Below are positions 5,686 to 7,417 of a stretch of DNA of 7,417 nucleotides, in pieces. Both the position numbers and the translations under genes were made by a program. Under the pieces are notes generated by a model that saw nothing but the letters and a program-made list of their open reading frames with translations, searched no databases and was not told the DNA's origin. How positions within the stretch are numbered: the stretch's first letter is position 1; each line of letters opens with the position of its first letter. The stretch is from Cyanobacteria bacterium RUI128 (GTDB lineage Bacteria; Cyanobacteriota; Vampirovibrionia; Gastranaerophilales; Gastranaerophilaceae), in assembly GCA_024695725.1 (NCBI GenBank), contig JAILHQ010000026.1, positions 1 to 7,417 of the forward strand. The letters run 5' to 3'.

Positions 5686-6395
5686 TATTCTTCCCCAAAC
5701 GGAGTTAATTTATATCCTACATTAGTAACAGTATGCAGATACTGAGGTTTTTTAGAATCAGGTTCAATCTTGTTTCTCAAACCGCCAACGTGAACCCTAA
5801 GCATACGAACATCTTCATCACTGTCATAGCCCCAAACTTCATCAAGCAATGTCGCTAATGTGACAGCATTATTAAAGTGCTGCATTAAACAATACAAAAT
5901 TTCAAACTCAGTCGGCGTTAACTTGATTTTTTTGTTAACGATAACACATTCTAGAGTGTCAGGAAAAATTTCAATATTACCTGCAGTTAAGATTTCATTT
6001 GAAAGATTTTGCTCAACCTGCGGCTGATTACGTCTTAGCAAAACTCTTATACGGAGTAGCACCTCCTGAATGTCAAACGGCTTTACGAGATAATCATCAG
6101 CACCGCAATCAAAACCGATTGTCTTATCGTCAATTGTACCTTTTGCTGTAAGCATAAGAACAGGAATCGCAAGTTTTGCCTGTCTTATATTTTTGCAGAC
6201 ATCAAAACCGTTCATCTTAGGCATCATTACATCAAGGATAACGAGATCATAACTGTTATTTAAGACCTTATTTAGCCCTTCTTTCCCGTCAGAGGCAGTG
6301 TCAACAAAGTAACCGCTTTGAGCAATATCAAACTCTAATAACTCTCTGATCTCATCGTCATCGTCTACAATCAATATTCTTTTTAAATTTTCCAT
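5685..6395 (-). CDS. OmpR-family response regulator, RpaA-like
   Basis: The 236-residue protein has a receiver domain (about 5-122) with acidic residues D11-D14, phospho-acceptor D55 in LVILDVMMPK, T83 and K105 (VKPF). A linker and an OmpR/PhoB winged-helix DNA-binding domain follow (about 135-232). From memory of cyanobacterial sequences it is closest to RpaA rather than RpaB. Shared blocks are GADDYLVKPF, VWGYDSDEDVRMLRVHV (187-203), LRNKIEPDSKKPQYLHTV and the closing GYKL. RpaA is the master regulator of circadian output in photosynthetic cyanobacteria; what it would do without a clock is unknown. An AGAGGT ribosome-binding site (6400-6405) sets the start, 15 bases after the small upstream ORF. 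The partner kinase follows with a one-base overlap. TGTAA direct repeats upstream of the operon are candidate binding sites. Confidence 0.93.
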   Translation of the reverse strand: MENLKRILIVDDDDEIRELLEFDIAQSGYFVDTASDGKEGLNKVLNNSYDLVILDVMMPKMNGFDVCKNIRQAKLAIPVLMLTAKGTIDDKTIGFDCGADDYLVKPFDIQEVLLRIRVLLRRNQPQVEQNLSNEILTAGNIEIFPDTLECVIVNKKIKLTPTEFEILYCLMQHFNNAVTLATLLDEVWGYDSDEDVRMLRVHVGGLRNKIEPDSKKPQYLHTVTNVGYKLTPFGEE

Positions 6396-6410
6396 CTTTA
6401 CCTCTATGGA

Positions 6411-6554
6411 TTATTTTCTAAAGTAATTTTCCGGGTAGTTGGTAAACGAGTCCTTTATCGTGTAATACTCGTTCTTATCGATGTTAACACCCATTTTTCT
6501 AACATCTATCAGGCTTTTTTTCTTCTTCTTTGATGTTTGACCGGTTTTATCCAA
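6411..6554 (-). CDS. Small basic ORF of 47 aa with TTG start
   Basis: This short ORF fills the gap between panD and the response regulator. It starts at TTG (6552-6554), eight bases after AGGGG (6563-6567), and an in-frame TAA lies just before that start, so nothing longer is possible. The predicted 47-residue product starts MDKTGQTSKKKKKS, is Lys-rich in its first half (five lysines, 9-13) and aromatic in its second half (Y30, Y31, F37, Y40, Y44, F45). It has no membrane helix or signal peptide. It sits 11 bases after panD and 15 before the regulator, as tightly spaced as the known genes. An internal ATG at codon 21 would give only 27 residues. I recognise no family. The spacing, ribosome-binding site and lack of other use for this DNA support a real gene, but this is not proven. 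Confidence 0.55.
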   Translation of the reverse strand: MDKTGQTSKKKKKSLIDVRKMGVNIDKNEYYTIKDSFTNYPENYFRK

Positions 6555-6565
6555 AGCTTATACCC

Positions 6566-6916
6566 CTATTTCACGATATTGTTGTCATCATCTATCTGAA
6601 CAACTGTCGGTTTATAACCGTCAAGTTCATCTTCGGTAACATATCCGTAGGAACAAATTATTATTTTGTCGCCAGCTTGTACTTTTCTTGCAGCTGCACC
6701 ATTGACACAAAACATCTTTGAACCGCGTTTACCTTTTATAACATAGGTCTGAAATCTCTCACCATTATTTATATCTAATATATCAACCTTTTGGTATTCA
6801 CGAATTTTTGCTGCATCAATAATATCTTCATCAATGGTTATTGAACCGACATAATTTAGATTTGAATCTGTAACAGTTGCTCTGTGAATTTTTGAATTCA
6901 AAAACTCTAATAACAT
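6566..6916 (-). CDS. panD: Aspartate 1-decarboxylase (pyruvoyl-dependent)
   Basis: PanD turns L-aspartate into beta-alanine for pantothenate and CoA synthesis. From the chosen start the protein is 116 residues, normal for the family, opening with [20 protein letters not shown] and then [17 protein letters not shown]9 and the self-cleavage site G24-S25 fall at the classic positions; S25 becomes the pyruvoyl cofactor after autocatalytic processing. The NGAAAR (about 72-77) and [10 protein letters not shown] (82-91) blocks complete the fold. A reading frame open 11 codons further upstream exists (ATG at 6949), but the start at 6916 is preferred because it matches family N-termini and has AAGGAG nine bases upstream. 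No other CoA gene lies nearby; panD instead leads an operon with a two-component system. Confidence 0.95.
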   Translation of the reverse strand: MLLEFLNSKIHRATVTDSNLNYVGSITIDEDIIDAAKIREYQKVDILDINNGERFQTYVIKGKRGSKMFCVNGAAARKVQAGDKIIICSYGYVTEDELDGYKPTVVQIDDDNNIVK

Positions 6917-6925
6917 TTTACACAT

Positions 6926-6931
6926 CTCCTT
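6926..6931 (-). promoter_or_regulatory. Ribosome-binding site that fixes the panD start
   Basis: AAGGAG on the minus strand lies nine bases before the ATG at 6914-6916. It lies within the codons that a start at 6949 would translate, so it argues for the shorter protein. Confidence 0.8.
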
Positions 6932-6940
6932 AATAACTAA

Positions 6941-6946
6941 ATTATA
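6941..6946 (-). promoter_or_regulatory. Candidate -10 box of the panD operon promoter
   Basis: A perfect TATAAT on the minus strand, preceded directly by TG, lies 24 bases before the panD start codon. It would place transcription initiation near 6934, just ahead of the ribosome-binding site. I see no good -35 hexamer 16-18 bases upstream, which suggests an activated promoter, perhaps using the TGTAA repeats further upstream. Confidence 0.5.
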
Positions 6947-6989
6947 CAACGAACAAAGAGTAAATAGAGATTATTCATATATGAACTTT

Positions 6990-7070
6990 TGTAAATTTCG
7001 ATTATTAAGAAATGTAACAAAATTCTTAATTTTGCCCTGTTTTTTGTAAATATTTGTAACGAAAATGTAA
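6990..7070 (+). promoter_or_regulatory. TGTAA direct-repeat cluster, HLR1-like operator
   Basis: TGTAA occurs on the plus strand at 6990, 7013, 7045, 7055 and 7066, and once more at 7173. The copies at 7045, 7055 and 7066 are spaced 10 and 11 bases, one helical turn. The first pair, TTTGTAAATATTTGTAAC (7043-7060), fits the cyanobacterial HLR1 box, two copies of WWTGTAAM separated by two bases. OmpR-family regulators bind such phased direct repeats. The cluster lies between the divergent panD operon, which encodes such a regulator, and the plus-strand gene at 7290, and could control both. Confidence 0.5.
7004..7030. repeat. 8-bp inverted repeat, possible operator
   Basis: ATTAAGAA (7004-7011) is the exact reverse complement of TTCTTAAT (7023-7030), with 11 bases between that include a TGTAA copy. 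The stem is almost all A/T, so a dimeric-protein binding site is likelier than an RNA hairpin. Confidence 0.4.
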
Positions 7071-7098
7071 AAAAATACTCCTGCATTTATTGTCATTC

Positions 7099-7131
7099 TA
7101 AGGCGTAAGCAGATGAATTCAATCAGCCTTA
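7099..7131. repeat. 6-bp inverted repeat enclosing TGAATTCA
   Basis: TAAGGC (7099-7104) pairs with GCCTTA (7126-7131), and the 21 bases between them include the palindrome TGAATTCA (7114-7121). The function is unknown; a long-loop hairpin or a pair of protein half-sites are both possible. Confidence 0.3.
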
Positions 7132-7155
7132 AAACACACATTATCATTGGCTTTT

Positions 7156-7232
7156 ACGTATATATTAACATTTGTAACAATATCGACGTTTTCGTTAAAG
7201 ATTACGTCTATTAATGACGTAGATATAAACGT
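7156..7232. promoter_or_regulatory. Cluster of five ACGT cores
   Basis: ACGT occurs at 7156, 7186, 7204, 7217 and 7229, five times in 77 bases of AT-rich DNA where well under one is expected. Two of them form an inverted repeat, TACGTC (7203-7208) with GACGTA (7216-7221). The cluster lies just upstream of the plus-strand gene and is a candidate operator for it. I found no convincing -35/-10 pair here; TATAAA at 7224-7229 is the best -10 candidate and is weak. Confidence 0.35.
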
Positions 7233-7289
7233 TAACAATCGCCAATTATGGCAAAACCTATAGGGAAAAGAAAAGGAACAAGCAAGACA

Positions 7290-7417
7290 ATGGGAATGTC
7301 GTCATCACAAGCAAGATTGCTTAGCTTAACAGCTAGAATGCATGACATAGAATACAAATCTCAGCGTATACAAGCTGAGAAGCTTCGTCTTGCTAATGAA
7401 TCAGACAAGGCTTATTC
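7290..7417 (+). CDS. Unknown protein with MGMSxSQARLL N-terminus (partial)
   Basis: The gene is cut by the right edge; about 42 residues are visible. They begin MGMSSSQARLLSLTARMHD and continue as a charged, probably helical coiled-coil-like stretch with no signal peptide or membrane helix. I associate this N-terminus with a family of uncharacterised proteins common in Gastranaerophilales genomes, from memory only. The layout loosely recalls the helical N-termini of flagellar rod and hook proteins. The frame is open 14 codons further up, to an ATG at 7248, but that start has no ribosome-binding site. AAGGA (7273-7277) lies 12 bases before 7290 and favours the later start. A third ATG follows at 7296. 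The gene is divergent from panD. Confidence 0.65.
   Translation, partial: MGMSSSQARLLSLTARMHDIEYKSQRIQAEKLRLANESDKAY

Noticed and set aside
6917..6949. N-terminal extension of PanD by 11 residues from the ATG at 6949
   Set aside because: The extension lacks a ribosome-binding site, contains the good AAGGAG that serves 6916, overlaps the likely -10 box, and would push Gly24-Ser25 out of its usual position.
6990..7178. A CRISPR or tandem-repeat array suggested by repeated TGTAA words
   Set aside because: The repeated unit is only five bases with uneven larger gaps; there are no repeat-length direct repeats or spacers. A regulator-binding cluster is the simpler reading.
7248..7289. Upstream ATG at 7248 as the start of the right-edge gene
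   Set aside because: It is in frame and open, but has no ribosome-binding site, and the family-like N-terminus begins at 7290. It remains possible, and would add a basic 14-residue leader.
1..7417. tRNA, rRNA, transposase or phage attachment sites
   Set aside because: No cloverleaf, rRNA core sequence, transposase motif or flanking terminal repeats were seen on either strand.

Overview
The window is an AT-rich bacterial chromosome segment (roughly 35-38% GC by eye) packed with short, tightly spaced genes, nearly all on the minus strand. The best guess for its origin is a non-photosynthetic relative of cyanobacteria (Vampirovibrionia/Melainabacteria, Gastranaerophilales type). Two things point there: the OmpR-family response regulator resembles cyanobacterial RpaA along its whole length, and the protein at the right edge starts with an MGMSxSQARLL-type N-terminus that I associate with this group. 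Both come from memory of the families, not from a search, so the taxonomic call is moderate.

Layout, left to right. A plus-strand RqcP-like S4 RNA-binding protein (12-260) ends at a strong intrinsic terminator (262-293) that can work in both directions. Bases 294-423 are non-coding and hold two adjacent perfect palindromes (369-395 and 396-410). A five-gene minus-strand operon follows, transcribed from about 2645 down to 424: a membrane anti-sigma factor with a zinc-binding HxxxCxxC motif, an ECF sigma factor overlapping it by ATGA, then three secreted proteins (79, 172 and 177 aa). The last of these is a Cys-rich Spy/CpxP-type LTxxQ protein. A GAAC-N16-CGTT site just upstream of the anti-sigma gene looks like an autoregulated ECF promoter. 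The whole resembles an envelope-stress or metal-sensing module in the style of CnrYXH, which is inference.

A second minus-strand operon runs from about 6935 to 2742: panD (aspartate 1-decarboxylase), a previously uncalled 47-aa ORF with a TTG start (6411-6554), an RpaA-like response regulator, a membrane sensor histidine kinase overlapping it by one base (TAATG), a TadA-type tRNA adenosine deaminase, and a TIGR02757/DUF2400 protein. Gaps are 20 bases or less throughout, so these are probably co-transcribed.

The roughly 370-bp divergent region 6917-7289 carries the panD promoter and an unusually rich set of repeats. These are six TGTAA half-sites (three phased at 10 and 11 bp, resembling the cyanobacterial HLR1 box), an 8-bp inverted repeat, and five ACGT cores within 77 bp. 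A plus-strand protein of unknown function begins there and runs off the right edge. The two most interesting parts are the sigma/anti-sigma/secreted-protein operon with its own ECF promoter, and the RpaA-like two-component system sitting downstream of TGTAA-repeat DNA.
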